Origin: Hydrangea macrophylla
Lineage: Eukaryota; Streptophyta; Magnoliopsida; Cornales; Hydrangeaceae
Assembly (NCBI GenBank): GCA_033977485.1
Contig: CM066997.1
Coordinates: forward strand, 81,686,634-81,750,633
DNA: 64,000 nt
Direction: 5' to 3'
Shown here: positions 54,316 to 64,000 of the stretch, in pieces
Layout: each line of letters opens with the position of its first letter
Position numbering within the stretch: position 1 is the stretch's first letter
The notes under the pieces: generated by a model
What the model was told of the DNA's origin: nothing
Databases searched by the model: none
Seen by the model: only the letters and a program-made list of their open reading frames with translations
Program-made: the position numbers and the translations under genes

Positions 54316-56518
54316 CCATTGCTCTTCATTTTTTTTTTTTGGGGGGGGGGGGGGGGGGAGGGACAAGTGCAATACTTGAGAAAGTTTTAGAGAGAAATAG
54401 AGATAGAGATAGGTTTAGAAGAGAGAAAGGAAGCTTCTCCCATTGATTTTCTATAGAAAGTGAGTTCTAAACTCAAGTTCTTCTATCATCCTTCTATATA
54501 CTTCATCATCAATACACCCAACCACCATTTTTCTAAGTATTCATGAGTTAGGGAGCTACTTCCATGTCCAAATGTCAATATCTATGAATGAAACACCAAG
54601 CTACAAGTTCAAAATCACATTGATTATCATCTATTGATTGTTATTACTTGCTTGTTCATATTATGTTCATCTCTTCTTAATCTCATTTCTTTCTTTTATT
54701 TTTTTTTCTTTATTTACTTACTTGCTCTTCATCATCTAAATGATGACATGATGTTTGAGGTGAGTGAATCCTTATGGATAGTAGCTCTTGGCCTCAAAAA
54801 CATGTATAATAGATGATGATTATAACTTCAATACCTCTAAGGTATCCTTGAAGTTATGATCAAAATAAAAATGAATCTCTCCAATAATATTGGGGTTCTT
54901 GATGTTGAGTTTGATGTTGATATTCCAAGAGATCATAATCTCTATTTGATGTTGAAAATATACTTTCAAAACCCCCATTTCAAAACCCTCTCTTAAACCC
55001 CTCATTTTGATTTTAAGAAATAAACCTTGTTTTCTCAAAACCTTCAAAACAGCGAGTCATTTAACTTCAAAGAATTATTTTGAGTTCAATACTCAATATA
55101 TGAATGCAAGACCACTTTTAAATTCTTTATAACTCATTATACAACACCCTTGATTTTTGGCTTGACTCGGAAGCACTTGAAAGGGGTCCATTTTTGTCCA
55201 AACATTCTGCCTCTGCTGTCACAGCAGCTAGGTTGACTTTCAACTTGTTTTACAGAACAATTTTCCAAAAAGAGTGGTTCCAACTTATTTTTTCCTTAAA
55301 CTTCAATGTCTTAGGGAACTTTGTGTATAATATGGGCCTCTAAATCTTTTGTTTTCATTTTCTAATATTTTCTAATATTTCAGTCGATAGTACGGACTCT
55401 GTTACTGAATAACCTCTATTGTTTATATGATTTCTCTCAATATGTGATAGTTATTAAAGATTGGCTTTTTGGGTTGTGTTCTAGACACAATAAGGAAGAT
55501 CTTCATAAAAGTTCATGCAATGAAAACATACCTAACCCCTCTTTTCAATTTCCAAAAAATCATGTTACTGTTCTGTCCACTATTCACAGCAAGCATACTT
55601 TTACTTCCATCATTTGATTTGGTGCTTACATGCATTCCAAATTAGCTCATGTCTTAGGAAGTAGTTCATACTACATTTGTACAAAACCCATGATGATCTT
55701 CTTCATTCATTCATACATATTCTAGACTTCTAAGTCATTCTAGGAATCCATGAACACAAAACACACTACAACCTTGGCATATGCTAGATACATACATTGC
55801 ATTCATGCAAGATTTGGGGTTTTTGTAACTCCTAATCTAAGATGATTATAAGGAATGATCATGATCCCACATTCATGTTTCCCCTCGATCTAATCGTCCT
55901 TTCTCATCCGTACTGGGGATCGAGAGGTCTTCTTTTCTCAGAGATTAACATGCATCATACTAGCTTGCTAAGCATATTTTGATTTCTTTAATTATTTATT
56001 TCAATAACAATTCATGCCCCCCTTTAGATTAGGAAGTCTTGACTATTTGATATATGATTAGATGATTTTTCCTAGGTTTGTTTGTGTGATCTTTCACTTT
56101 ACATTGTGTGATATTTGGCTTAGATCTTATGAATGATATCTTATCTTTTGATCTTCTATTTCAAAATCCTTGTGTGATTTAATATACTATCATAGTATTA
56201 ATTGTCGAACCATACATTGTAAAAGATGATTATTTGAATACTAATTGAGGCCCATCGAGAGACGTGGTGAGTTGAGGGTGTTTTAGTCGCGACAAAGGCT
56301 CCTTCCTCTCTCGTACCAAAACCCCGAGCCAAGTTCTTTGGTTATGAAAGGCTGGTGCCCTTTATCCATTTGGGTGAGTCAAATTTAGGTTTCTTGGTTC
56401 CTTAAAGACCAAGTGCTGACTCTGTATCTGTTTTCAACAGACCTTCCATCTTCTTTCTTTGATCTAAATCAATTTCAAACAAAAACTACAAGTGGTGGAA
56501 TCCCGCGTGTTCACAATC

Positions 56519-56537
56519 TGGCAACTCTGTTGGGGAC
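56519..56537 (+). other. Primer-binding site, Tat/Ogre type
   Basis: TGGCAACTCTGTTGGGGAC follows the LTR end by three bases. TGGCGACTCTGYTGGGGA is the usual block at this position in plant Tat/Ogre elements (recalled as tRNA-Arg-like); one G is changed to A here. Confidence 0.7.
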
Positions 56538-57139
56538 TTTTATTTTAAAACAAAATAATACAGAGGTTTGACTCATAAGAAGCATCCTTAAAATCATCTT
56601 TTTACTGTGTCTGGTTCATCGCATTGCACTTCTGCATTTCCCCTCCGACTGTGTCTGAAACGCAGTGCTAACATTGTTCAGGTCTTGCTGTGCCAGGGCA
56701 CAAGTCACCGTTGATACTGTACCTTCCAAGGTATATCAAAAAGAGTAAACATTTCTGTACTGTCTCTCTGACGGTATATTGGAACTCTCGTCAATGGACC
56801 TTTTTTTTTACTAAACGCAGCCTTTGCATATAGATTCCTGTAGAACCTTTCATAGGACTGCTCATTTATCTTTTCAAATAGGACAATGTGATATAACTGC
56901 TGTATGCCCCGGTGGGATTACCTGCGCGGTGTAGACGCTTATGTGGCATAGAACATAATCTCTTTCTTATGATTCCCAAGGCAATCACTCAAATCTGATT
57001 ACATTGGGTTGACATGTCTAGGCACCATGATAAGGATGTCTGTTCCATGTTTACAAAGATATACACCGCAAATATTATTTGTTGGTCCTAAGACATAGGA
57101 GTATGAAAACTTGCCAGACAGTATGATCACCATCATCAC

Positions 57140-57690
57140 ATGCTCCTGTTATATACACCTATTCTCCTAGAAACTTTGCCCAAATCATCCAGATATCCCA
57201 GTTTCTCTGAGAAACTTTGTCGAAATTTCCCAGAAATTCCCAAATATACCAGTTTCTCCCAGAAACTCCACTTAGATTTCCAAAAAATTCCTAAAACACT
57301 CAGAAATTACCAAGTATACCAATTTCTCCCCAAAACCCTGTCTAAATTTCTCAGAAGTTCCCAGAATACCAGTTTCTCCTAGAAACTCTATCCAAAGTTC
57401 TCAGAAATACCCAAAATAACAGTTTCTCCCTAAAACTCCATCCGAATTTCTCAGAAATACCCAAAATACCAGTTTCTCCTAGAAACTCCGATTTCCCAAA
57501 ATGCATCAGTTTCTCCTAAAAACTCTGTCTAGATATCCTAAGAAACTCTGCCCAACTCCCAGACATAACCAGAAACTCTATTTCTCCCCGAAACTCCATT
57601 CAAATATCCTAGATTTCCCAGAACACCAGTTTCTCCCACAAACTCTATCCAAACTTCTCGAAATATCCTGAAAACCCTTGTTATCCCCTG
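57140..57690 (+). repeat. AGTTTCTCCCAGAAACT minisatellite
   Basis: About nine copies of a 50-60 bp unit. The core AGTTTCT-CCC-AGAAACT is a 7-bp-arm inverted repeat (for example at about 57,251), followed by a TCCAAATTTCTCAGAAATACCC-like spacer. Loop variants include CTG, CCC and CCT. Open frames through the array are not counted as genes. Confidence 0.85.
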
Positions 57691-58065
57691 GTGATCATAT
57701 TGGAAAGAAAAGTTAGCACACTCTGTATGGCTAGGACCTTACTTGCTTAACTATTATCTATTAGAAGTAGGGGCATCATGTAGATTAGGGCTTGCATCCG
57801 CATGTTTGCTTCATCAGTTCGCATGCAAGCACATCCCGTCAGTCTCACACATGTCAGTCTCTACACATCAAATGCATACGTATCATCATCCTCACCCATC
57901 TCGATCATTGTACAGAAGTCATATACTTACTGCAACCGTCCTCGGTTTGCATCGTTAAATCCTTCAAAATTCTGATCATCTCCTCCCGCTAGGAGTCCAT
58001 AAGAAGTATTTTTGCACCTCCGCTAATTTGGGCTTTTACTTCTATTTGCAGAAAATATAGCCCCG

Positions 58066-58750
58066 GGTAAGGACACTATTGTACCTCCACAAATTCATTG
58101 TCGTGATCGCGAGCTAGCCCAGGCTATCATAAACCCACTAATGGCCTACCAAGCTCTCGAAGGGAAAGTGAATAAACTACAAACCACTGTTGAACATCTA
58201 AGTTTAAGGATAAGCCGATTTGAGAAGATAGTGCAGAGCATCAATAAAAGGAAGTATGGGTTGTCCGACGTCGTCTATCCAAGCTCATTTCCACATTCCA
58301 ATCCTTACTCTTGTCCAAGTCCACACCCTTACCTGGGTAATCCAATTTCATATCCAAACACAAGAACCACTCCGAGGACCCACTTGAACTCAAAGTTTAA
58401 CAAAGCCCGCAACCCAAGAACCTTTACCAACCTGGGTATGCCGTTATCCGTTTTCCGTTATCCTTGATAACCTCATCACAAAGAGGCACCTCCAACTTCT
58501 TCAGCCTCGTGCTGGTATCCCTTCACCTAACTATAACCTGTCCAAATGTTGTGCATACCACCAAGGCCCAGATCACGACACCGACTACTGCATGTGCCTT
58601 CGCCATGATATCCAAGACCTCATCGATCAGAAAATCATCGAGCCTTCACCCATCCAACCCTATGTCAACCAAAATGTCAGCTTCATCGAACCTAAAGCCC
58701 CTGGCTCATCTGTTCAAATGATCCCTTTTGCTGATACCCATGAATATTGA
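58066..58750 (+). pseudogene. Degenerate Ty3-gypsy gag with CCHC-like knuckle
   Basis: The first frame (to about 58,467) has a heptad-like LEGKVNKLQTTVEHLSLRI segment and a Pro/Ser/Tyr-rich linker. It ends at TGA, and the reading continues in another frame with KCCAYHQGPDHDTDYC followed by RHDIQDLIDQKII. This is the degenerate zinc-knuckle and helix seen in Tat/gypsy Gag (C-x2-H-x4-H-x4-C spacing). It stops at 58,748-58,750. The N-terminal Gag domain is not recognisable. No pol follows. Confidence 0.65.
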
Positions 58751-59905
58751 ACCTGTGTCGGTGAAACGATGGTGTTTGGGACTTTTGCTAGCAAAATAAA
58801 TGAGAATGCTCTTTAAAAAAAAAAGAATAAGCAAGTCATCGTGACACTCCATTTGAGACCAAGCCGAGTCTAGTCGAGTCTATTTCAAGTTTAGTCTTGT
58901 TGTGGAGTCTATCAGTCTTCAAGTTGTTATGAGTCTGTGTCGAGTAATGTAATCCCTCCCTTGCTAATGGAATGAAATCTCGTTTTGCTTAATCTGATGT
59001 GTCTAATCATAAATGTATGAATCATCGAACTGAAATATCACTTTTCAAATTACCATAGATATTGCTCTGCTAATTTTTTTTTCTGCAATAATACAAACAA
59101 GAATCCTAAAAGGTCAAAGTCGATTTCACACTGACACCGATGAAGAGCTGAGAATTGAATAGTCTTACTTTAAGAATTTAAAGATGTTCTTGCCTCAATC
59201 TTGAAAAGACATGTTTGAAACTAACTTGGGGCCTGCCCAACACCCTTTTTCCACCATTTCAAAGCCTTGAGCCCAATCCAATGGGAAGCCATACAATCTA
59301 TCTGTTGAAAGCAGTGTAGACTTAGTCCTTAATGGTAGCCAAACACTTTCAATGAGTTTCTTCTCCCCTTTCAAAACAAAAAAAACAAAACAATAAAACG
59401 AGAAAAAAGAGAAAAAAGAGAAAAAGAAAGAAAGAAAAGAAAAGCTCGCTAGGTTGAAAACCCGAAAGGGCACCTAGGAAAAAGTTAGAGCTAAGAAAGG
59501 TGTTGATTTCCAAGATCTGACCTTAGCCAGTCAAAATGATGGAGAAAATGAAAGGAAGAAAATTTTGGTGATACATAGAATTGTACACTTCAAGGCACAT
59601 CATGAGAACATGTCTAGATCACATTTCAAAAGGCTCGGAGCAACCACAAATAAATTTCGAGAACCGGTGTGCACATTCTGGAATTCTAAAATTGTGATAA
59701 AAAGATCTCACAAGAATCAACTACATTGAAAGTAAAATTGACTGGCTAGGCGAAAGTGAAAAGGATCAATCCTCAGAAAGAAAGAAATGAAAAGAAAAGA
59801 AAAGAAAGGGAGATCGAAACTGAATCCTTTTATTCAAGGCTACCACAAGTGAGCTAAGTTTAAACTTCTTTGACAATTGGTTTGAAAAACCCCTAACCAA
59901 TTTCT
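58751..59905 (+). other. Ogre-like internal sequence without domains
   Basis: No coding domain is found. GTCGAGTCTA..AGTC repeats lie near 58,865-58,935. A purine tract (AAAAGAGAAAAAGAAAG) is at about 59,395-59,440. The phrase GCTAGGTTGAAAACCCG...CACCTAGG at about 59,447-59,478 recurs near 60,305 and 60,390. Confidence 0.4.
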
Positions 59906-59909
59906 TTCA

Positions 59910-60285
59910 AAGCCTTGCCTTGAACTACGCTTGACCTAATTCCTACTTAGGGATACGTAGGCAACCGCATCGGTTCAGTCGACATCATCATAATCAAACC
60001 AATTTCTTTCAAGACCTTTCCTTGAACTACGCTCGACCTGATTCCCACTCGGGGATACGTAGGCAACCGCATCGGTTCGGTCATCCCACCTACCTAAAAA
60101 TAACCCAACTTTCTTCAAGCCTTGCCTTGAACTACGCTTGACTTGATTCCCGCTCGGGGATCCGTAGGCAACCGCATCGGTTCGGTCATCCCACCTACCT
60201 AAAAATCACCCCTCCTTCTTTCAAGATCCTGGCTCGAACTACGTTGGACCTGATCCCCGCTCGGGGGTGTATAGGCAAACTTTTA
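59910..60285 (+). repeat. ACTACG...GATACGTAGG tandem block, four copies
   Basis: Four units of about 90-107 bp contain GAACTACGCTYGACCTGATTCC, a short stem-loop, GGGATACGTAGGCAACCGC and ATCGGTTCGGTC. Inverted repeats in each unit: CTACG/CGTAG outside, a CCCG-CT-CGGG-type stem inside, and AACCG-CAT-CGGTT after it. This block is widespread in plant Tat/Ogre elements. Confidence 0.85.
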
Positions 60286-60296
60286 AAAAGAAAAGA

Positions 60297-60430
60297 AGGA
60301 TGGCTCGCTGGGTCGAAAATCTGAAAGGACGCCTAGGAAAAAGTTAGAGCTAAATCCAAAGGGAGCAATAACAAAAGAGAGAAAAGAGCTCGCTAGGTCA
60401 CCTCACTGGTGCCTAGGCAAAAGTTATGAG
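60297..60430 (+). repeat. GCTCGCTAGGTC...GCCTAGG dispersed repeat
   Basis: Two copies here (about 60,305 and 60,388) plus one at about 59,445. Each has CTAGGT or CTGGGT pairing with RCCTAG. The last copy extends the stem as CTAGGTCACC and GGTGCCTAG. Confidence 0.6.
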
Positions 60431-60469
60431 CATCTGAGAGATTAAAGTCGCGGTCTTTGCCTCAAGCTA

Positions 60470-60735
60470 AAAATCACCTTCCATACTAAGGGAAAACTTC
60501 GGCTACCCGCCTCGTTTGCCTAAATTTTACTATCAACCCTTCATACAAGGGGCAAACTCCGGTCACCTACCTCGTTCGCCCAAAGCCTTTAATAAACCAT
60601 TGTCCAAACTAGGGGCAAACTTCGGTCACCCACCTCGTTTGCCTATGAATTCCACTTCCTATACCTCAAACTAGGGGCAAACTCCATTTGCATAACACGA
60701 TCCCTTCATACCAAGGGCAAGTTTTCAAGTCACCA
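60470..60735 (+). repeat. GGGCAAACTTCGGTCACC minisatellite
   Basis: Four to five copies of about 60 bp containing GGGGCAAACTTCGGTCACCC and ACCTCGTTTGCC. GGCAAAC and GTTTGCC are exact complements separated by 16 bases. Confidence 0.78.
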
Positions 60736-61540
60736 ACTTGTTTTGAAATTTTTTGAAATAGAGTATCTTTTATTCTAAAAGCTAAGGCACTAATTCCAAG
60801 CACTTCTTGGGAGAAGTAGAGAATTGATTCGATCAACATGGAAGAATTTTCAAAAACCAGATTTATCAGCAAAGTGCTATCATATTAAGATGAGGAGTGA
60901 ACATAAAAGATGAGCGGTACATCGCTTATGACAAAGACACATTGAATTATGCTAATTTGGGCACTTTGTGTCGTTACTTCTGTGAAGTCAATCCTTGTTT
61001 AGTTGGGTTAGGAATAATCTGATCAAAATTGTATCAGAGTTCAATGTTCATACAACCCAATCCAACTTTCCTCCTCAACATTGTTCCTGTGAAGTCCATT
61101 TATCTTAATGGTCTCAAATGTGTGGGTTTAAAGTGATTTCGAAATTGTAAAACCTGAGGATACAAGTAGAAGTTCTGAACACCATTATCGCACTTGTCAA
61201 GTCTACAACATGATATGAGTCCCAAGAGCCTCAAGCATTGGTGATACCCCCAAATCACAGTCACTTGTCTTCATAAATCAGTTCATAAGATACACTAGCT
61301 ATCTTCTACCAGCTCCTCAGCAACCAAGCCAAAATTGTGTCACGAATGTTCTTCATCCCCAGCTGAATTACTCTATTCACAATGCAACCATTCTTTTCCC
61401 AGTCGAATCTTCTCATTCCCAATAGAGCTAGTTCATCTCTAAAAGAGTGTCCTGAACAAAAATGGTGTATCTCAGTCAACACTACATCCTTTCCTCAGAA
61501 GAAAGAGTTGGTCATCCCCATCAGATTCAATTTAATCCCC
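60736..61540 (+). other. Ogre-like internal sequence, non-repetitive
   Basis: No coding domain or array is seen. CCTGTGAAGTCCATT at about 61,087 resembles CTGTGAAGTCAATCC at about 60,979, and CCAGTCGAATCTTC and CCCCAGC phrases near 61,360-61,400 hint at a decayed repeat. Confidence 0.35.
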
Positions 61541-61544
61541 AGCA

Positions 61545-62130
61545 GACATATCAATTCGTCAGTTCTTTTGATCACAGTTAGTCCAACTGTTGGTTCAATC
61601 CTGATAGTCATAGTAGTTCACTGTTGACTCGTCATCTTGATTCGTATATCGTCAGTCCTTCTGATCACGGTTAGTCTAACCATTGATCCAATCCATGATA
61701 GTCACAATAGTTCACTGTCGACTTGTCATCTCGATTCGTACATCGTTAGTTCAATCCATGACAGTCATAGTAGTTCATTGTCGACTTGTCATCGTCAGTC
61801 CTTCTGATCACGGTTAATCCAACCATTGATCCAATCTATGACAGTTACAGTAGTTCATTGTTGACTCGTCATCTTGATTCATACATCGTCAGTCCAATCC
61901 ATGAAAGTCATAGTAGTTCACTGTTGACTCATCATCTTGATTTGTACATCGTCAGTCCTTTTGATCACGGTTAGTCCAACCGTTGATCCAATCCATGACA
62001 GTCACAGTAGTTCACTATTGACTCGTCATCTTAATTCGTACATCATCAGTCCAATCCATAAAAGTCATAGTAGTTCACTGTCTACTCGTCATCTCGATTC
62101 GTGCATCGTCAGTTCACCATAACTCTTATA
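61545..62130 (+). repeat. GATCACGGTTAGTCCAACC minisatellite
   Basis: Units of about 70-140 bp alternate GTCCTTCTGATCACGGTTAG, TCCAACCATTGATCCAATCC and TAGTAGTTCACTGTTGACTC, CATCTTGATTCGTACATCGT. GATCA-C-GGTT-N5-AACC-AT-TGATC is a nested inverted repeat in the first part. Open frames of about 60-80 codons across it are artefacts. Confidence 0.82.
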
Positions 62131-62149
62131 CAAAATATATCGTGTTCAT

Positions 62150-62430
62150 CGTCCCCTCTAGATTGAGGCAAATCTATTATCATCTGCCTTCTAGATTGAG
62201 GTAAATGCTCCAGTGTTAGCCCTCTAATTTGAGGCAAATCATTCAGCCCTCTAGATTGAGGCAAATCTGTTGTCATCAGCCCTCTAGATTTGAGGCAAAT
62301 TCTTCGTTGTCAGCCCTCTAGATTGAGGCAAATTTATTGTCATCAACCCTCTAGATTGAGGCAAATCCTTCGTTGTCAGCCCTCTAAATTGAGCCAAATC
62401 TTTTATTATAGACCCTTTGGATTAAGGTAG
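62150..62430 (+). repeat. CCCTCTAGATTGAGGCAAATC minisatellite
   Basis: Seven to eight copies of about 38-45 bp built on CCCTCTAGATTGAGGCAAAT and TTCGTTGTCAG. CCTC and GAGG pair around TAGATT. Confidence 0.85.
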
Positions 62431-62824
62431 GACTTTCGTGTCCACCAGTTATCTCAGACTACCCCGTTTACTCTTTGATATCTGGGACTGCCAAGTTCAT
62501 CAATCATCTTAGGAATTCCATGTCCGTTATTAGTGCTTCCACGTCCGTTAATCATCTTGGAGGCCTGAATAGGCTTTTCAGACTGACCATTGCAGGATTT
62601 GATCAACCGTAAGAGATTGGAGTTGAATCCTGGTTCTCAGTTAAGAATTAAAATAGTTAAGAGAGATTCTCAGAGAATCCCATCCCATCCCCAACAGAAC
62701 TTGAACCAAATTTCCGGATTGGTCATCATAAAAGTTAGCCAACGATTAAAAAACACCGCCTGCAGTCAAAAGACGCCGACTCCTAGGGCAAGCTTTGTCT
62801 ATTCACAATCCAAGGCTCCGAGTC

Positions 62825-63900
62825 CATTGGTTATCGTGAGCTTCCTCACTTCTTCGTCCAAAATCGTGAGCTTTCTCACTTATCATGAGCTTCCTCACTC
62901 CTTCATTCAAAATCGTAAGCTTTCTCACTTATCGTGAGCTTTCTCACTTATCGTGAGCTTCCTCACTCCTTTGTCCGAAATTGTGAGCTTTCTCACTTAT
63001 CGTGAGCTTTCTCAGCCCTTCGTCCAAAATCGTGAGCTTTCTCACTTAGCGTGAACTTCCTCACACCTTTGTCCAAAATCGTGAGCTTTATCACCCCTTC
63101 ATTCAAAATCGTGAGATTCCTCACTCCTTTGTCTAAAATCATGAGCTTTTTCACTTATCGTGAGCTTCCTCACTCCTTTGTCCGAAATCGTGAGCTTTCT
63201 CACCCCTTCATCCAAAATCATGAGCTTTCTCACTTATCGTGAGCTTCTTCACTTATCGTGAGCTTCCTCACTCCTTCGTCCAAAATCGTGAGCTTTCTCA
63301 CTTATCAGGAGCTTCCTCACTCCTTCATACAAAATCATGAGCTTTCTCACTTATCATGAGCTTTCTTACTTATCGTGAGCTTTCTCACTTATCGTGAGCT
63401 TCCTCACTCCTTTGTCTGAAATCGTGAGCTTTTTCACTTATCGTGAGCTTTCTCACCCCTTGTCCAAAATTGTAAGCTTTCTCACTTATTGTGAGCTTCT
63501 TCACTTATCATAAGCTTCCTCACTCCTTTGTCCAAAATCATAAGCTTTCTCACTTATCGTGAGCTTCCTCACTCCTTCATCTAAAATCGTGAGCTTTCTC
63601 AGTTATCGTGAACTTTCTCACTCGTTTGTCCAAACTTGTGAGCTTTCTCACTAATCGTGAGCTTTCTCACTTATCATGAGCTTTTTCACTTATCGTGAGC
63701 TTCCTCACTCCTCTGTCCAAAATTGTGAGCCCCTTCACCTACCCATCGGTTATCGTGAGCTTCCTCAAATAAAGATCATGAGGTTTCTCAGCAAACAAAA
63801 ATCGTGAGCTTCTCCCTTATCGTGAGCTTCCTCACTCCCTTGTCAAAAATTATGAGCCCCTCACCTACCCATCAGCTATTGTGAGCTTTCTCGCTTGTCG
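62825..63900 (+). repeat. GTGAGCTTTCTCAC minisatellite
   Basis: About 45 copies of GTGAG-CTTT-CTCAC or GTGAG-CTTC-CTCAC, spaced by TTAT or by TCCTTCGTCCAAAATC, giving mixed periods near 19 and 30 bp. The 5-bp arms pair exactly in most copies. Open frames across it are artefacts of the repeat. Confidence 0.9.
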
Positions 63901-64000
63901 GTTATCGGGAAACCCTTTTCCGATTGGCTATCTTGAACTTCCTCATCCATCGCTTGGTATCCAGGATTTCTGTGTCCGTCAATTATCTTTAATTGTCGTC

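Larger units (their letters stand above)
50765..56515 (+). repeat. 5' LTR of Ogre/Tat-like element, with nested solo LTR
   Basis: It starts TGTAGACACCCCATTTTG and ends GCGTGTTCACA immediately before the PBS. The total is 5,751 bp, or about 3.27 kb once the nested solo LTR (51,789-54,269) and its duplicated target are removed. A TATA box GCGTATATAAACCC (about 54,301) marks the promoter, followed by an AGAGAGAAATAGAGATAGAG leader. The motif CTTTCCAACRGTATATC occurs twice (about 51,316 and 51,482). Near the end there is an AGGTTTCTTGGTTCCTTAAAG phrase typical of this group. Confidence 0.7.
56516..64000 (+). mobile_element. Internal region of Ogre/Tat-like element (runs off the window)
   Basis: It begins with the PBS, then a 1.5 kb leader with a tandem array, a degenerate gag, and more than 5 kb of non-coding sequence made largely of tandem-repeat families. 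No protease, reverse transcriptase or integrase appears before the window ends. Tat/Ogre elements are known for great length, extra non-coding regions and tandem arrays, which fits. The 3' LTR would lie beyond 64,000. Confidence 0.65.

Noticed and set aside
57743..57992. Two overlapping His-rich open frames
   Set aside because: Leader of the Ogre-like element before gag. No domain, and two frames are equally open.
61382..63242. Series of 60-115 codon open frames
   Set aside because: They are translations of tandem repeats (for example repeated LLTHHLDSYIVSP-like or SFLTPLSKIV-like strings), not genes.

Overview
This window is nuclear DNA of a flowering plant, most likely a eudicot. The evidence is an intron-containing tRNA-Tyr gene, two multi-exon plant genes with GT-AG introns, Au-type SINEs, Ty1-copia and Ogre/Tat-like Ty3-gypsy retrotransposons, and many MITEs. 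The order cannot be fixed from sequence alone; an Ericales-like genome is only an impression. All matches to families are from memory of motifs, not from searches.

Layout. 0-4.3 kb: a Tourist-like MITE, a MULE-type MITE, the tRNA-Tyr gene, an Au SINE and a 1.6 kb hAT-like element. 4.6-8.2 kb (minus): a complete six-exon ubiquitin-conjugating E2 gene of the UBC4/5/6 (UBE2H) type, 184 codons. 8.4-14.9 kb: MITE relics, an RNase H-like relic, a 2.67 kb solo LTR with TSD, a MULE MITE and a tRNA-derived SINE. 14,991-23,694 (plus): an 8.7 kb Ty1-copia element with both LTRs, PBS, PPT and a 5-bp TSD but broken gag and pol. 23.7-29.6 kb: LTR-like promoter sequence, SINEs and MITE relics. 29.6-38.6 kb (minus): a two-exon ARID-ELM2-SANT chromatin protein gene, 596 codons, whose 7.2 kb intron is packed with transposons. 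39-43 kb: MULE MITEs, a LINE reverse-transcriptase tail and hAT debris. 44.3-50.76 kb: Ogre/Tat-like sequence, probably minus strand, rich in tandem arrays. 50,765-64,000 (plus): a second Ogre/Tat-like element, with a 5.75 kb LTR interrupted by a 2.48 kb solo LTR, a PBS, leader arrays, a degenerate gag and at least five more tandem-repeat families. It runs off the window.

Only three loci look like host genes (tRNA-Tyr, UBC E2, ARID protein), and they are functionally unrelated. The rest is layered transposon sequence with several readable nestings: hAT in the copia leader, solo LTR in the Ogre LTR, hAT in a MULE-like relic in the ARID intron, and a MITE in a UBC intron.

The most unusual signal is in the two Ogre-like regions. 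About a dozen unrelated tandem or dispersed repeat families there each carry a short inverted repeat in their unit. In one block the stem appears to co-vary between copies (CCTA/TAGG, CCCA/CGGG, CCCG/CGGG). This is the best candidate here for an undescribed structural feature.
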